From Pseudomonas sp. FP1742 (GTDB lineage: Bacteria; Pseudomonadota; Gammaproteobacteria; Pseudomonadales; Pseudomonadaceae): a stretch of 64,000 nt of DNA. A model generated the notes under the pieces. That model searched no databases. It saw only the letters and a program-made list of their open reading frames with translations, and was not told the origin of the DNA. The stretch spans positions 5,580,001 to 5,644,000 of the forward strand of contig NZ_CP117460.1 of the NCBI RefSeq assembly GCF_030687145.1, in the 5' to 3' direction. Positions 39,661-50,121 of this stretch are shown piece by piece. Numbering within the stretch: the first letter of the stretch is position 1; each line of letters begins with the position of its first letter. Position numbers and translations under genes: made by a program.

Positions 39661-40878
39661 TCAGACTTTTTTGGTCCGTGGCAGAAAGATCGCCAACACC
39701 CCCAACAACGGCAAGAACGAACACAGGAAGTACACGTACTCAATGCCGTGAATATCCGCCAGATGCCCGAGTAGCGCCGCACCAATTCCGCCAAAGCCAA
39801 ACATCAGTCCGAAGAACACTCCGGCGATCATCCCGACATTGCCCGGCACCAGTTCTTGCGCATACACCACGATGGCCGAGAACGCCGAGGCCAGAATGAA
39901 ACCGATCACCACGCTCAATACACTGGTCCAGAACAGGTCCACATGGGGCAGCAGCAGCGTGAATGGCGCCACACCGAGGATCGAGAACCAGATCACCGCC
40001 TTGCGCCCGATCTTGTCGCCGATAGGCCCGCCGAAAAAGGTCCCCGCCGCTACCGCCCCCAGAAACAGGAACAGATGCAACTGCGAGCTGGCCACCGACA
40101 GGTCGAATTTCTCGATCAGGTAGAACGTGAAATAGCTGGTGAAACTGGCCATGTAGAAATATTTGGAGAACACCAACAGCCCGAGTACCACCAGCGCGCT
40201 GATCACTCGGCTTTTCGACAGACCGTGAGTCGCTGCCTGACCTTGCTTGAGCTTGAACAGGTTCAAGTGATTGGCGTACCAGCGGCTGATCCGGTACAGC
40301 ACGAACAACGCAAACAGCGCGAACAATCCGAACCAGGCCACATTGCCCTGCCCGTAAGGAATGATGATCGCTGCCGCCAGCAACGGCCCGAAGGCCGAGC
40401 CCGCATTACCACCGACCTGAAACGTCGACTGCGCCAGGCCGAAGCGCCCGCCCGAGGCCAGTCGCGCGACGCGAGAAGCTTCCGGGTGAAAAGTCGACGA
40501 GCCGATCCCGATCAACCCCGCGGCCAGCAGAATCATCGGGAAGCTGCCGACCACTGACATCATCAGTATGCCGATCAGTGTGCAGACAGTACCGGCCGGC
40601 AATAGCCATGGCTTGGGATGACGATCCGTGTGGTAACCGACCCACGGCTGCAACAGCGAGGCCGTCAGTTGAAACGTCAGGGTGATCAGGCCGACCTGAG
40701 TGAACGTCAACCCATAGTTGGCCTTTAGCATTGGATAGATCGACGGCAGCACCGCCTGAATCAGGTCGTTGATCAAATGCGCCAGCGCCACCGCGCCGAT
40801 GATGCGCATGACCAGCGGACTGCTTGGTGAAGAAGCGGGCACCGAGGTCGGGGCGGACTGAACGTTGCTGATAGCCAT
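39661..40878 (-). CDS. MFS transporter, fosmidomycin-resistance (Fsr) type
   Basis: 405 aa, 12 membrane helices. The early HLINDLIQAVLPSIYPML segment and SSTFHPEASRVARLASGGRFG motif are characteristic of Fsr-type exporters. The natural substrate is unknown; E. coli Fsr exports fosmidomycin. AGAG precedes the ATG weakly. Transcribed alone. Confidence 0.9.
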   Translation of the reverse strand: MAISNVQSAPTSVPASSPSSPLVMRIIGAVALAHLINDLIQAVLPSIYPMLKANYGLTFTQVGLITLTFQLTASLLQPWVGYHTDRHPKPWLLPAGTVCTLIGILMMSVVGSFPMILLAAGLIGIGSSTFHPEASRVARLASGGRFGLAQSTFQVGGNAGSAFGPLLAAAIIIPYGQGNVAWFGLFALFALFVLYRISRWYANHLNLFKLKQGQAATHGLSKSRVISALVVLGLLVFSKYFYMASFTSYFTFYLIEKFDLSVASSQLHLFLFLGAVAAGTFFGGPIGDKIGRKAVIWFSILGVAPFTLLLPHVDLFWTSVLSVVIGFILASAFSAIVVYAQELVPGNVGMIAGVFFGLMFGFGGIGAALLGHLADIHGIEYVYFLCSFLPLLGVLAIFLPRTKKV

Positions 40879-41199
40879 AAGAGTTTCCGTACTGCGGATG
40901 GGTGCGCACTGGCAGGTCGGTCAATGTGCCATTTTTCGGTGCAGTCGCGCCATCCCCTTAGCCTGCTAACGACTTCAAAAAAAGGTGATAGCGCAAAGCC
41001 ATGGTCTGAATCTTGCCTTGCTTATCCGCTTCAACGCGGCCCCTTACAAAGGGGACCGAGAATGGGAAGTTTCGCTACAGAGTCGGCCTACAGAGCGGAC
41101 CAAGGTGAACTTTCGAGGCCTTTTAGCAGGGCATCAGTCGTGGCCGCAATGGCTTCGACGCACGCCAATGGTGCGTGGTGTCCAGAGGAGTCATGGGGC

Positions 41200-43257
41200 A
41201 TGCAGGCTTTTTTATCACCGGGGATCGGACTGCTGGGGCGTTTCGGCTTCGCGCGCAAATTTCAGCTGCTGTTTCTGCTGTTTATCCTGCCGCTGGCAGG
41301 CAGCTTGTGGATGATCGGCCAGGACTATCGTGACAAGTTGAGCCTGATCGCCGGCGAACGCGCCGGGGTCCGGCAATTGATTGCCCTGGATGCGCTCGAC
41401 AACTTGCTCGCCGCCCAGCGTGACCGTGCCGCGCGCTGGCGCGCCACCGAAACCAACCGCCAGCCGACACCAGCAACCATCGCGGCGATGGCGGCGTTCG
41501 ACACGGTTCAGCCGGCTGTGGCCCAGGCAATCACAGACTTGGGTAATGCCCTGAACGCCGAAGGCGCCGAGGGCGAGACCCTCACCCGCTATCAAGCCCT
41601 GCAAAGCGCCCTCACCAGCCTGGATTCGAAAAGCCTGAGCAGCGTTGGATGGTGGCCGGACGGCTATGATCGCTTCACCAATGCCTTGAGCGCCCTGCAA
41701 GCCTTGCGCGAACAAATCGCCATGGACAATCGCCTGACCCTCGCACCCTGGCTGGAAACTTATCTGCTGACGCAGATCTCCACTCAACACGCACCGGACC
41801 TGATCGAACGGATCGGTCGCCTCGCCGCGGTTGGTCAAGCTTCGGTGGTGTCCGGGCAGTTCACTCTGCAAAGCCGCCTGCAATTGCGCGACTTGCGCAG
41901 CCGCATCGGCGACGCTCGGGAACAGCTGGTGAAAACTGGTAGCCTGCTGGAAGCGCGCCTGCCCAGTGCCCTGCAAACCTGGGCCGGGCAGTACCATGAC
42001 AGCCTCAAGCAGCTGGATAGCGGTTTGAAAGTGCTGGACGACGGCGTCTTCGGTGGCAGCATCAACCTCAAGCCCGAAGACTTCGAACGCAATCTCGACG
42101 CCCTCCTCGGCAACCTCGCCTCGCTGCGCCAGCAATCGTTGGTTTCGCTGGATCAACGGCTGGATTATTACCACGGCTCGGCCATCCGCCAGTTCATCCT
42201 GGTGGCGACAATTTTTGGCTGCCTGCTGCTGGCCGCGCTGTACCTGTTCATCTGTCTGCAGGCCTCTATCCGTCGCAGCGCCAGCGGCATCACGCTATTG
42301 GCCGAAGCGCTGCGTGACGGCAACCTGAGCCTGCAAGTGCCGGTACAGGGCCGCGACGAACTGGCAGCGATCAGCACCTCGCTGAACGTTGCGGTGGTAC
42401 AACTGCGCAACAGTTTGCTGGGCGTCGATCACGAAACCCTGCAGCTGAGCAATGCGGTACGCACGCTCAACGATCACTCCAGAGGCGCTCTTGGCGAAGT
42501 CGAAGCCCAGCAGTTGCAGATCAGCCAGATCGCCGCAGCCGCCACGCAATTGGCCGCGACCTCCCAAGGCGTCGCCCAGAGTTGCGAACAGGCGTCTGGC
42601 AGCGCTCAGCATACCCAACGCATCGCTGCCGACAGCAGCCGCGACAGCCAACGCACGACAGCGAGTATTCAGCAGCTCAATCAGCGGTTGAACGACACCG
42701 CGGCAGCACTGGGTCGGGTCAGTGAGCAAGGGCAGCAGATTCAATTGGTGGTCGACACCATTCGCGGCGTGGCCGAGCAAACCAACCTGCTGGCCCTCAA
42801 CGCCGCCATCGAGGCCGCACGGGCTGGCGAGCAAGGTCGCGGCTTTGCGGTGGTGGCCGATGAAGTGCGCAGCCTGTCGCAACGCACCCAGTCCTCCACC
42901 GCGCAGATCGCCGGCACCGTCGACAGCCTGCGCAGCACCGTGAACGAAGCGGTAAGCCTGATGGAGGCTGCCTGCGGCCAGGCGCAATCGGATGCGCAAG
43001 CCGTCACCGGTCTCGGCGAACGCCTGGGAGAAATCGCCAGCGCGGTGCAAAGCGTCACCGACACCCTGGCGCAGATCGCTACCGCCGTCGAAGAGCAAGC
43101 GAGCACCGCCGATGAAGTCAGCGGCAACATCCAGCAGGTCGATCAGGCGGCGGTACGCTTGCTCGAAGGCGCGCGGGCGGTGAACCTTGCCGCAGACACC
43201 TTGAGCCAGGGCAGCAAGGCCTTGAGTGCAAATACCGGGAGATTTCAGCTCGGTTGA
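41200..43257 (+). CDS. methyl-accepting chemotaxis protein
   Basis: 685 aa from ATG 41200 (GAGGAG 10 bases before). Membrane helix at about 18-38, a helical periplasmic region (about 40-320), a second helix (about 330-352), HAMP, and the MCP domain with [20 protein letters not shown] and [19 protein letters not shown]. The sensor domain is alpha-helical and unlike the dCache receptor at 2736; it resembles nitrate/nitrite-type (NIT) or four-helix sensors, so the ligand is unknown. The frame is open to 40924, but that extension lacks a credible start. The tRNA-Met gene lies downstream. Confidence 0.9.
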   Translation: MQAFLSPGIGLLGRFGFARKFQLLFLLFILPLAGSLWMIGQDYRDKLSLIAGERAGVRQLIALDALDNLLAAQRDRAARWRATETNRQPTPATIAAMAAFDTVQPAVAQAITDLGNALNAEGAEGETLTRYQALQSALTSLDSKSLSSVGWWPDGYDRFTNALSALQALREQIAMDNRLTLAPWLETYLLTQISTQHAPDLIERIGRLAAVGQASVVSGQFTLQSRLQLRDLRSRIGDAREQLVKTGSLLEARLPSALQTWAGQYHDSLKQLDSGLKVLDDGVFGGSINLKPEDFERNLDALLGNLASLRQQSLVSLDQRLDYYHGSAIRQFILVATIFGCLLLAALYLFICLQASIRRSASGITLLAEALRDGNLSLQVPVQGRDELAAISTSLNVAVVQLRNSLLGVDHETLQLSNAVRTLNDHSRGALGEVEAQQLQISQIAAAATQLAATSQGVAQSCEQASGSAQHTQRIAADSSRDSQRTTASIQQLNQRLNDTAAALGRVSEQGQQIQLVVDTIRGVAEQTNLLALNAAIEAARAGEQGRGFAVVADEVRSLSQRTQSSTAQIAGTVDSLRSTVNEAVSLMEAACGQAQSDAQAVTGLGERLGEIASAVQSVTDTLAQIATAVEEQASTADEVSGNIQQVDQAAVRLLEGARAVNLAADTLSQGSKALSANTGRFQLG

Positions 43258-43373
43258 TGCCCTTCCCTGGCCCGATTTTTCGGGTCAGCGGGATAAGCGG
43301 TTGAAAGTGTGGAGAAATATTTTAGATTTACGCTTGACGCATCGTCGTTCCAGGTGAATAATGCGCGCCACTT

Positions 43374-43450
43374 GGCTACATAGCTCAGTTGGTTAGAGCA
43401 TAGCATTCATAATGCTGGGGTCCGGGGTTCAAGTCCCTGTGTAGCCACCA
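43374..43450 (+). tRNA. tRNA-Met (elongator, anticodon CAT)
   Basis: 77-nt cloverleaf. Acceptor stem GGCTACA pairs with TGTAGCC, followed by ACCA. The anticodon stem AGCAT/ATGCT encloses TCATA-type loop with CAT. The first pair G-C rather than the initiator mismatch C1-A72 shows it is the elongator. A terminator follows at once. Confidence 0.97.
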
Positions 43451-43456
43451 AGTACT

Positions 43457-43489
43457 AAAAACGGCTTACCGAAAGGTAGGCCGTTTTTT
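43457..43489 (+). terminator. Rho-independent terminator of tRNA-Met
   Basis: AAACGGCTTACC / GGTAGGCCGTTT stem with GAAA loop and a run of seven T, directly after the tRNA. Confidence 0.95.
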
Positions 43490-43588
43490 TATGCCCCGAG
43501 AAAAGTGGCGGGCGAACCCTGATTTGCTTACCACTCCTTCGGCCGATAAAGTCCCCGGACCTTTTATCCCATGGACGGAGTGCCCCGC

Positions 43589-45433
43589 GTGTTCTCAGCC
43601 TTCCACTTGAGTCGCTATCGCCTGTCAGCCCTTTCGCTGATTGCCACCGCTTTGACTCTCGCCGCGTGTAATGCGCCGCCCCCTTCGCCTTCGGTCTCGA
43701 CGTTGCCGGTCGCGCCGGAAATCGCCTCCGGTTATCGCACTGACCTGCAGACCCGACACGCCTCAAAACACATGGCCGCGGCCGCCAATCCGCTGGCGGC
43801 CGACGCCGGGCGGGAGATGCTGCGCGAGGGCGGCTCGGCGATTGATGCGGCCATTGCCATGCAAGCAGTGTTGACGCTGGTCGAACCGCAATCGTCAGGT
43901 ATCGGCGGTGGCGCATTGATCGTGCTGTGGGACGGCAAGGCTGTGCGCACCTACGACGGCCGCGAAACCGCGCCGGCCGGTGCCACCGAGAAACTGTTCC
44001 TGCAAGCCGATGGCAAACCGATGCCGTTCACCCAGGCGCAGATCGGTGGTCGCTCGGTGGGTACGCCGGGTGTGTTGCGGGCGCTTGAGCTGGCCCATCA
44101 AAAGCACGGTCGTCTGCCGTGGGCGAGGCTGTTCGAACCCGCCATCAAACTCGCCGAGCAAGGTTTCGCCATCTCGCCACGACTGCATCAGTTGATCGCG
44201 GCAGACTCGTTTATCCAGCGCTCACCGGATATGGCCGCCTACTTTCTGAATGCCGACGGCAGTCCGAAAGCCATCGGTACGCAACTGAAAAACCCGGCAC
44301 TCGCCGCGGTGTTGAAGCGTATCGCCACGGAAGGTCCCGACGCGCTGTACAAAGGCCCGATCGCAAAAGAGATCGTCGCCAAGGTTCAAGACCATACCAA
44401 CCCCGGTAGCCTGTCGCTGACCGATCTCCAAGGCTACAAGGCCAAGGAACGCGCGCCGCTGTGCACCGACTACAAGCGCTGGCAGGTCTGCGGCATGCCG
44501 CCTCCGTCGTCGGGCGGGATCGCCGTGGCGCAAATCCTCGGGACCTTGCAGGCATTGGAATCTCGCGAACCACGTTTTGCCCTGGCACCACTCAAACCAA
44601 TCAAGACCAGCAAACCGGCGGGCATTGAGCCGTCACCTGAAGCCGTGCACCTGATCGCCGAAGCCGAGCGCCTGGCTTACGCCGACCGCGCGCAGTACGT
44701 CGCCGACACCGACTTCGTGCCCGTACCGGTCAAAGGGCTGGTCGACCCGACTTACCTGGCCAGCCGCGCCGCCTTGATAGGTGATCGCAGCATGGGCATG
44801 GCCAAACCCGGCACCCCGCCGGGCATTCAGGTTGCCTACGCGCCGGACCGCTCGCCGCTGCGCATCTCCACCTCGCAGGTGGTGGCGGTCGATGACGAGG
44901 GCGGCGCCGTGTCCATGACCACCACCGTGGAAGCGGCATTCGGTTCGCACTTGATGGTCCAGGGTTTTGTGCTCAACAACCAGATGACCGACTTCTCGTT
45001 CATCCCCGAAGAGAATGGACAAAAAGTCGCCAACCGCGTCGAACCCGGCAAACGCCCGCGCTCGTCCATGGCGCCTACGCTGATCTTCGACCGTCGGAGC
45101 GGCGAATTCCTGGCCACCGTCGGTTCTCCCGGTGGCTCGCAGATCATCGAGTACGTGGCCAAATCCACCATCGGCCTGCTCGACTGGAACCTCGACCCGC
45201 AAACCGCCATCAACCTGCCCAACTTCGGCAGCCGCAACGGCCCGACCGAACTGGAACAGGGTCAATTCAGCCCGGCGCTGATTCAGGCGCTGAAGGACAA
45301 AGGGCACAGCGTGAGCGAGATCGACATGACCAGCGGGACTCAGGCGATTGTTCGGGTCAAGGATGCGCAGGGGAAAGCTGCGTTGGCTGGCGGGGCCGAT
45401 CCACGGCGTGAGGGGAAAGCGCTGGGGGATTGA
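43589..45433 (+). CDS. ggt: gamma-glutamyltransferase, lipoprotein form
   Basis: 614 aa from GTG 43589, which has GGAG 9 bases before; an ATG at 43571 has none. The lipobox is LAAC. Ntn-hydrolase family: SSGIGGGALIVLWDG and LNNQMTDFSF match. The self-cleavage/nucleophile region reads STSQVVAVDDEGGAVSMTTT, where other enzymes have TTHYSVVD; Thr428 aligns with the catalytic Thr. It hydrolyses or transfers the gamma-glutamyl group of glutathione in the periplasm. A terminator follows. Confidence 0.93.
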   Translation: MFSAFHLSRYRLSALSLIATALTLAACNAPPPSPSVSTLPVAPEIASGYRTDLQTRHASKHMAAAANPLAADAGREMLREGGSAIDAAIAMQAVLTLVEPQSSGIGGGALIVLWDGKAVRTYDGRETAPAGATEKLFLQADGKPMPFTQAQIGGRSVGTPGVLRALELAHQKHGRLPWARLFEPAIKLAEQGFAISPRLHQLIAADSFIQRSPDMAAYFLNADGSPKAIGTQLKNPALAAVLKRIATEGPDALYKGPIAKEIVAKVQDHTNPGSLSLTDLQGYKAKERAPLCTDYKRWQVCGMPPPSSGGIAVAQILGTLQALESREPRFALAPLKPIKTSKPAGIEPSPEAVHLIAEAERLAYADRAQYVADTDFVPVPVKGLVDPTYLASRAALIGDRSMGMAKPGTPPGIQVAYAPDRSPLRISTSQVVAVDDEGGAVSMTTTVEAAFGSHLMVQGFVLNNQMTDFSFIPEENGQKVANRVEPGKRPRSSMAPTLIFDRRSGEFLATVGSPGGSQIIEYVAKSTIGLLDWNLDPQTAINLPNFGSRNGPTELEQGQFSPALIQALKDKGHSVSEIDMTSGTQAIVRVKDAQGKAALAGGADPRREGKALGD

Positions 45434-45451
45434 GTCGTACGCGGGAATAAG

Positions 45452-45480
45452 AAAAGGCTTACCGGCAGGTAGGCCTTTTT
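45452..45480 (+). terminator. Rho-independent terminator of ggt
   Basis: AAAAGGCTTACC / GGTAGGCCTTTTT with GGCA loop. It resembles the tRNA-Met terminator at 43457 (both contain GGCTTACC / GGTAGGCC). Confidence 0.93.
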
Positions 45481-45531
45481 ATTGATAACGTCTTGTCCTG
45501 ATAAGGGGCTACTCACGCTGGACAGATAACA

Positions 45532-46848
45532 TCAAGTCGATAGTTGGTTGGCAAACTGCCCGACCGCGTTGACCACTTTCTGCGCACCGTCCTGGATCTC
45601 GACGATCACCGTGCCCGCCTCCGCCGCCAGCGCCAGACCTTGTTCAGCCTGCAGTTTGCCGTCGGTCATCAGGGCCACGGCGTTGCGCGCCATGTCCTGG
45701 TTCTGACGCACGACGCCGACAATTTCATCGGTCGCCTGGCTGGTGCGCGAGGCCAATTGCCGGACTTCGTCCGCCACCACGGCAAACCCGCGCCCCTGTT
45801 CACCGGCGCGAGCCGCTTCGATGGCCGCGTTGAGCGCCAGCAGGTTGGTCTGTTCGGCGATGCCACTGATGGTTTTGACGATGGTACCGATCACCAGCGA
45901 TTGCTCGTTCAGCGCTTCGATGCCTTCGCCGGCGGTTTGCATGTGTTTGGCCAGGTCACGCATGACGTCCACCGCTTGAGTCACCACGGCAGTACCGCGC
46001 TGTGCACTCTGGTCGGTTTGCTGAGAAGTGCTGTAGGCAATGTTGGCTGCTTCGGCGACGGCCTGCTCCTGATTGACCTGATCGGTAATCACCGTGGCGA
46101 ACTTCACCACTTTGTAGAGCTTGTTGTTGGCGTCGACCACGGGGTTGTAGGAAGCCTCCAGCCAGACCACGCGACCGTGGCTGTCGATGCGTTTGAAACG
46201 ATCGGCCACGAACTCGCCGGCGTTCAGGCGACGCCAGAAGTTCTGATAGTCGGCGCTGTTGTATTCCTCCGGCTCGCAGAAAGTGCGGTGATGTTTACCC
46301 TGGATCTGCGCCAGGCTGTACCCCATGCCGCTGAGAAAACGCTCATTGGCCGTCAGCACGTTGCCATTGAGGTCGAACTCAATGACTGCCGTCGAGCGCA
46401 CCAGCGCGCCAATCAGGTTTGCATGTTCACGGGACGCCTCGATGGTACGGGTCAGGTCGCTGGAGTAAATCGAGAAGTGCTTGATCCGGCCGTCCGAGGA
46501 CCGCACCGGCTGCATGATCGAACGCAACCAGGCTTCGGCGCCGTTGCCGCGCAGCAAACGGACGGCGCCGGCAAAGTGCTCACCACGGGTCAGCGCGGCC
46601 CTGAAGCGGTGGTGGAATTCATCTGACTTCACATGAGCCGGGACAATGTCTTCAATGTGTCGACCGACCAGATCGTTGCTCTTGTAGAGCATCTCGCCCA
46701 TGAAGTTCTGGTTGACCGATTGAATCCTGCCATCGGCATCAAGGGTCAGGACCAGCATTTCGCTGTCCAGGCTCTCCTTGACTTGCTGAAGGCTGGAGAG
46801 TTCTTCGCGAAGAGCCGACAGCTCCTGCTTCAAGCGTTTATTGAACAT
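45532..46848 (-). CDS. soluble chemoreceptor with two PAS domains (BdlA/Aer-2-like)
   Basis: 438 aa without membrane segments. A short coiled coil (1-30) is followed by PAS1 (about 30-140: [21 protein letters not shown]), PAS2 (about 150-265: [27 protein letters not shown]) and a short MCP domain with [20 protein letters not shown]. The layout is that of BdlA of P. aeruginosa, a biofilm dispersion protein, though BdlA identity is not proved. No HAMP or transmembrane region is present. Monocistronic. Confidence 0.9.
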   Translation of the reverse strand: MFNKRLKQELSALREELSSLQQVKESLDSEMLVLTLDADGRIQSVNQNFMGEMLYKSNDLVGRHIEDIVPAHVKSDEFHHRFRAALTRGEHFAGAVRLLRGNGAEAWLRSIMQPVRSSDGRIKHFSIYSSDLTRTIEASREHANLIGALVRSTAVIEFDLNGNVLTANERFLSGMGYSLAQIQGKHHRTFCEPEEYNSADYQNFWRRLNAGEFVADRFKRIDSHGRVVWLEASYNPVVDANNKLYKVVKFATVITDQVNQEQAVAEAANIAYSTSQQTDQSAQRGTAVVTQAVDVMRDLAKHMQTAGEGIEALNEQSLVIGTIVKTISGIAEQTNLLALNAAIEAARAGEQGRGFAVVADEVRQLASRTSQATDEIVGVVRQNQDMARNAVALMTDGKLQAEQGLALAAEAGTVIVEIQDGAQKVVNAVGQFANQLST

Positions 46849-46967
46849 GGGAAAGCACCGATGGACAGAGATAAAAAGCGGCTTACAGCCTAACCATCGG
46901 CTTTGCGGATATTTTCTGAAGAGTGTTGCAGGGTTGTCCTACAAAAATAGTCGCGGCACAAACAGCC

Positions 46968-48281
46968 TCATGCCGCGCCAGCCACCGCACAGCGTCCGAC
47001 TCGCGGCATTCGCGCACCGAAATACACCGCGCTGCTGATGCCCACGGCCCCCATCACCGCGCAGAAGATCACACAAACCCATGGGCTCCATGGCATCAGC
47101 GCGATCAACAGCAACGGTGTGACACTCGCCCAGGCGGCGTAGGCAATGTTGTAGGTGAAGGAAATCCCCGAGACGCGAATCCGCGCCGGAAACAGTCCAA
47201 CCATGACCGATGGCACCGCGCCAACCACTCCGCAACCGAGACCGGCCACCGCATAGGCCAAACCGATCCACTGGCCTTCAATGATCAGGCAGGTGTAGAG
47301 CACGCCGATGCCCAAAGGCAGCAGCAGGCTATACAGCATCACCGTACGCCAGGCACCGATGCGGTCGACGAGCAGCCCGGCAAGCACGCAGCCAATATTC
47401 AGAAAAACGATGCCCAAGGCACTCAGGGCGAAGGTATGGCTGGCGGTCATGCCGAAGGTTTTCTGCATCATGGTCGGGGTGATGACCACAAACACCACCA
47501 CGGCCGAGGTCAGCACGCAGGTGAGGATCATCGCCGGCAGCATCGCCAGACGGTGCTCACGCAGGACCGTACGCAGCGGCAGTTCGACAGCGGCCTCGCG
47601 CTGGGCCTGCATCGCCATGAACACCGGGGTTTCGCTGAGCCAGCGGCGCAGCCAGACACCGATCACGCCAAACACACCGCCCAACAGAAACGGGTAGCGC
47701 CAGGCGTAATCGAGGATTTGCGCCGGGGTGAACGCCTGTGCCAGAAAAGTCGCCGTCAAGGCGCCGATCAGATAACCGAAGGTCAGCCCCGCCTGCAGGA
47801 AACCGAGGGCATAACCGCGATGCCCGACCGGCGCGTGCTCAGCGACGAACACCCAGGCGCTCGGCACTTCACCACCCACCGCCGCGCCTTGCAGGACCCT
47901 CAGGGCCAACAGCAACAGGGGTGCGAAATAGCCGATCTGAGCGTAGGTCGGCATGATCCCGATCAGCAAGCACGGCAACGCCATCATCAGGATGCTCAGG
48001 CTGAACACCTTCTTGCGTCCCAGCCGGTCGGCGAAATGCGCCATCAGGATTCCGCCCAATGGACGCGCCAGATAGCCGGTGACGAAGATCCCGAAGCTTT
48101 GCAGCAGACGCAGCCACTCGGGCATTTCCGGCGGGAAGAACAGCTGGCTGAGGGTCAGCGCGAAGAATACGAAAATAATGAAGTCGTAGATTTCCAGCGC
48201 ACCGCCCAAGGCTGCAAGCCCCAGGGTCTTGTAGTCCGAGCGAGTGAAGGGCGCCGGGCGCGCATTGATGTTGGCAGTCAT
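46968..48281 (-). CDS. MFS transporter, metabolite:H+ symporter family
   Basis: 437 aa from ATG 48281 (start MTANINARPAPFTRSDYKTL). About 12 membrane helices and the motifs GYLARPLGGILMAHFADRLGRKK and RVLQGAAVGGEVPSAWVF of the ShiA/ProP/KgtP branch, which carries carboxylates and compatible solutes. The 13 codons upstream lack a ribosome-binding site. It is divergent from the short-chain fatty-acid transporter gene, so the two may serve related substrates. Confidence 0.88.
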   Translation of the reverse strand: MTANINARPAPFTRSDYKTLGLAALGGALEIYDFIIFVFFALTLSQLFFPPEMPEWLRLLQSFGIFVTGYLARPLGGILMAHFADRLGRKKVFSLSILMMALPCLLIGIMPTYAQIGYFAPLLLLALRVLQGAAVGGEVPSAWVFVAEHAPVGHRGYALGFLQAGLTFGYLIGALTATFLAQAFTPAQILDYAWRYPFLLGGVFGVIGVWLRRWLSETPVFMAMQAQREAAVELPLRTVLREHRLAMLPAMILTCVLTSAVVVFVVITPTMMQKTFGMTASHTFALSALGIVFLNIGCVLAGLLVDRIGAWRTVMLYSLLLPLGIGVLYTCLIIEGQWIGLAYAVAGLGCGVVGAVPSVMVGLFPARIRVSGISFTYNIAYAAWASVTPLLLIALMPWSPWVCVIFCAVMGAVGISSAVYFGARMPRVGRCAVAGAA

Positions 48282-48468
48282 GTAAAAGAACTCTGGCAGG
48301 CAAAAAACCAAGGCGCCCATGGTCTACGCAAATGCGCTTGTGGACAACCCGTTAGACCATAGTCCCAAACAGCGTCCCCGCAACGGACCGATTGATTTAC
48401 TGTTGGCACCGACCGGATGGGCCATTGCGCCCTGAACCCCACAATAAACATAAGAACGAGGTACTCCC

Positions 48469-49887
48469 GTGGCCGCTGATATCGAAGATAGCCGCTCTGC
48501 GCGCTTTGCCCTGCATTGTTCAAACTTTGCCGAACGCTGGTTTCCCGACTCCTGGGTGTTCGCCGCACTGGCAGTGATCATCGTCGCCGTGGCGACCATG
48601 GCCATGGGCGCCAAACCCACCGACGCCGCCATGGCCTTCGGTGACGGTTTCTGGAGCCTGATTCCGTTCACCATGCAGATGGCATTCGTGGTGATTGGCG
48701 GTTACGTGGTCGCCAGTTCGCCACCGGCGGTGAAACTGATCGATCGCCTGGCACGGATCCCGAAAAACGGGCGCTCCGCCGTGGCTTGGGTGGCGCTGAT
48801 TTCCATGGTCGCGTCGTTGCTGAACTGGGGGCTGTCACTGGTGTTCGGCGGGCTGCTGGTGCGTGCCCTGGCCCGCCGTACCGATCTGAAGATGGACTAC
48901 CGCGCTGCCGGTGCCGCCGCGTATTTGGGTCTGGGCGCGGTCTGGGCCTTGGGTCTGTCGTCGTCCGCGGCGCAATTGCAGGCCAACCCGGCCAGCCTGC
49001 CGCCGTCGATTCTATCGATCACAGGCGTCATTCCCTTCACCCAAACGATCTTTCTCTGGCAGTCGGGTGTGCTGTTGCTGACCCTGATCGTGGTTTCGCT
49101 GATCGTTGCCTATGCCACGGCACCCGGCCCGGCGACAGCCCGAGACGCCAACGCCTGCGGTATCGACCCCAGTTTCAGTCTGCCGGCGCCGCCACCCCGT
49201 ACCCGTCCCGGAGAATGGCTGGAATACAGCCCACTGCTGACGATTCTGCTGGCATTGCTGGCGGCCGGATGGCTGTTCCATGAGTTTGCGACCAAACCGG
49301 CGATCAGCGCGATTTCCGGTTTGAACACCTACAATTTTCTGTTCCTGATGCTGGGTGCGCTGCTGCACTGGCGCCCGCGCAGCTTCCTCGATGCGGTGGC
49401 CCGTGCGGTGCCAACCACCACCGGCGTGCTGATCCAGTTCCCGCTGTACGGCTCGATAGCCGCGCTGATGACAGTGGTCAAGGGCACCGACGGACAGTCA
49501 TTGGCCCACCACATCTCAACCTTTTTCGTACAAATCGCGTCCCATGACACCTATGCCCTGCTGATGGGCGTGTACTCGGCCATCCTCGGCTTTTTCATCC
49601 CTTCCGGTGGCGGCAAATGGATCATTGAAGCGCCGTACGTCATGCAAGTGGCCAATGACCTGAACTACCACCTGGGCTGGGCCGTGCAGATCTATAACGC
49701 CGCCGAAGCCCTGCCGAACCTGATCAACCCGTTCTACATGCTGCCGCTACTGGGCGTGCTCGGGTTGAAGGCCCGGGACTTGATCGGATTTTCGTTCGTG
49801 CAATTGCTGGTGCATACGCCGCTGGTGCTGTTCCTGCTGTGGGCGCTAGGGACGACGCTTACGTATATGGCGCCGGTGATACCTTAA
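48469..49887 (+). CDS. short-chain fatty acid transporter (AtoE family)
   Basis: 472 aa from GTG 48469 (GAGG 7-10 bases before). Integral membrane protein with about 12 segments and the family stretches WGLSLVFGGLLVRALARR and FFIPSGGGKWIIEAPYV. AtoE proteins import acetoacetate or butyrate-type acids. No CoA-transferase genes are adjacent. Confidence 0.9.
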   Translation: MAADIEDSRSARFALHCSNFAERWFPDSWVFAALAVIIVAVATMAMGAKPTDAAMAFGDGFWSLIPFTMQMAFVVIGGYVVASSPPAVKLIDRLARIPKNGRSAVAWVALISMVASLLNWGLSLVFGGLLVRALARRTDLKMDYRAAGAAAYLGLGAVWALGLSSSAAQLQANPASLPPSILSITGVIPFTQTIFLWQSGVLLLTLIVVSLIVAYATAPGPATARDANACGIDPSFSLPAPPPRTRPGEWLEYSPLLTILLALLAAGWLFHEFATKPAISAISGLNTYNFLFLMLGALLHWRPRSFLDAVARAVPTTTGVLIQFPLYGSIAALMTVVKGTDGQSLAHHISTFFVQIASHDTYALLMGVYSAILGFFIPSGGGKWIIEAPYVMQVANDLNYHLGWAVQIYNAAEALPNLINPFYMLPLLGVLGLKARDLIGFSFVQLLVHTPLVLFLLWALGTTLTYMAPVIP

Positions 49888-49916
49888 ACAGAACCTTCAA
49901 ATCACCACAAACCCGG

Positions 49917-49999
49917 TGTGGGAGCGGGCTTGCTCGCGAAAGCGGAATATCAGGCGACATCTGTATCGACTGGAAGACCGTCGTCGTCCGCTCCCACAT
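49917..49999. repeat. REP element with degenerate partner
   Basis: A complete direct copy (49917-49941) is paired with only the end part of an inverted copy, GTCCGCTCCCACATT (about 49985-49999). The rest of the second copy has been replaced by CGTCGTC. Confidence 0.8.
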
Positions 50000-50121
50000 T
50001 AGCGATTGAGGAGGCGCTCTGACTGGCGATCTTTTCACGCAGGCACTAGACCGCTCGACACAAGTAGTTTCAGTATGTACCCGCCCCACCTCCGAGGGCT
50101 CACGCTGAAAAGGATCTGAGC

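Noticed and set aside
40924..41199. 92-residue N-terminal extension of the second chemoreceptor
   Set aside because: The extension lacks a ribosome-binding site and signal features, while GAGGAG and a normal membrane anchor define the start at 41200.
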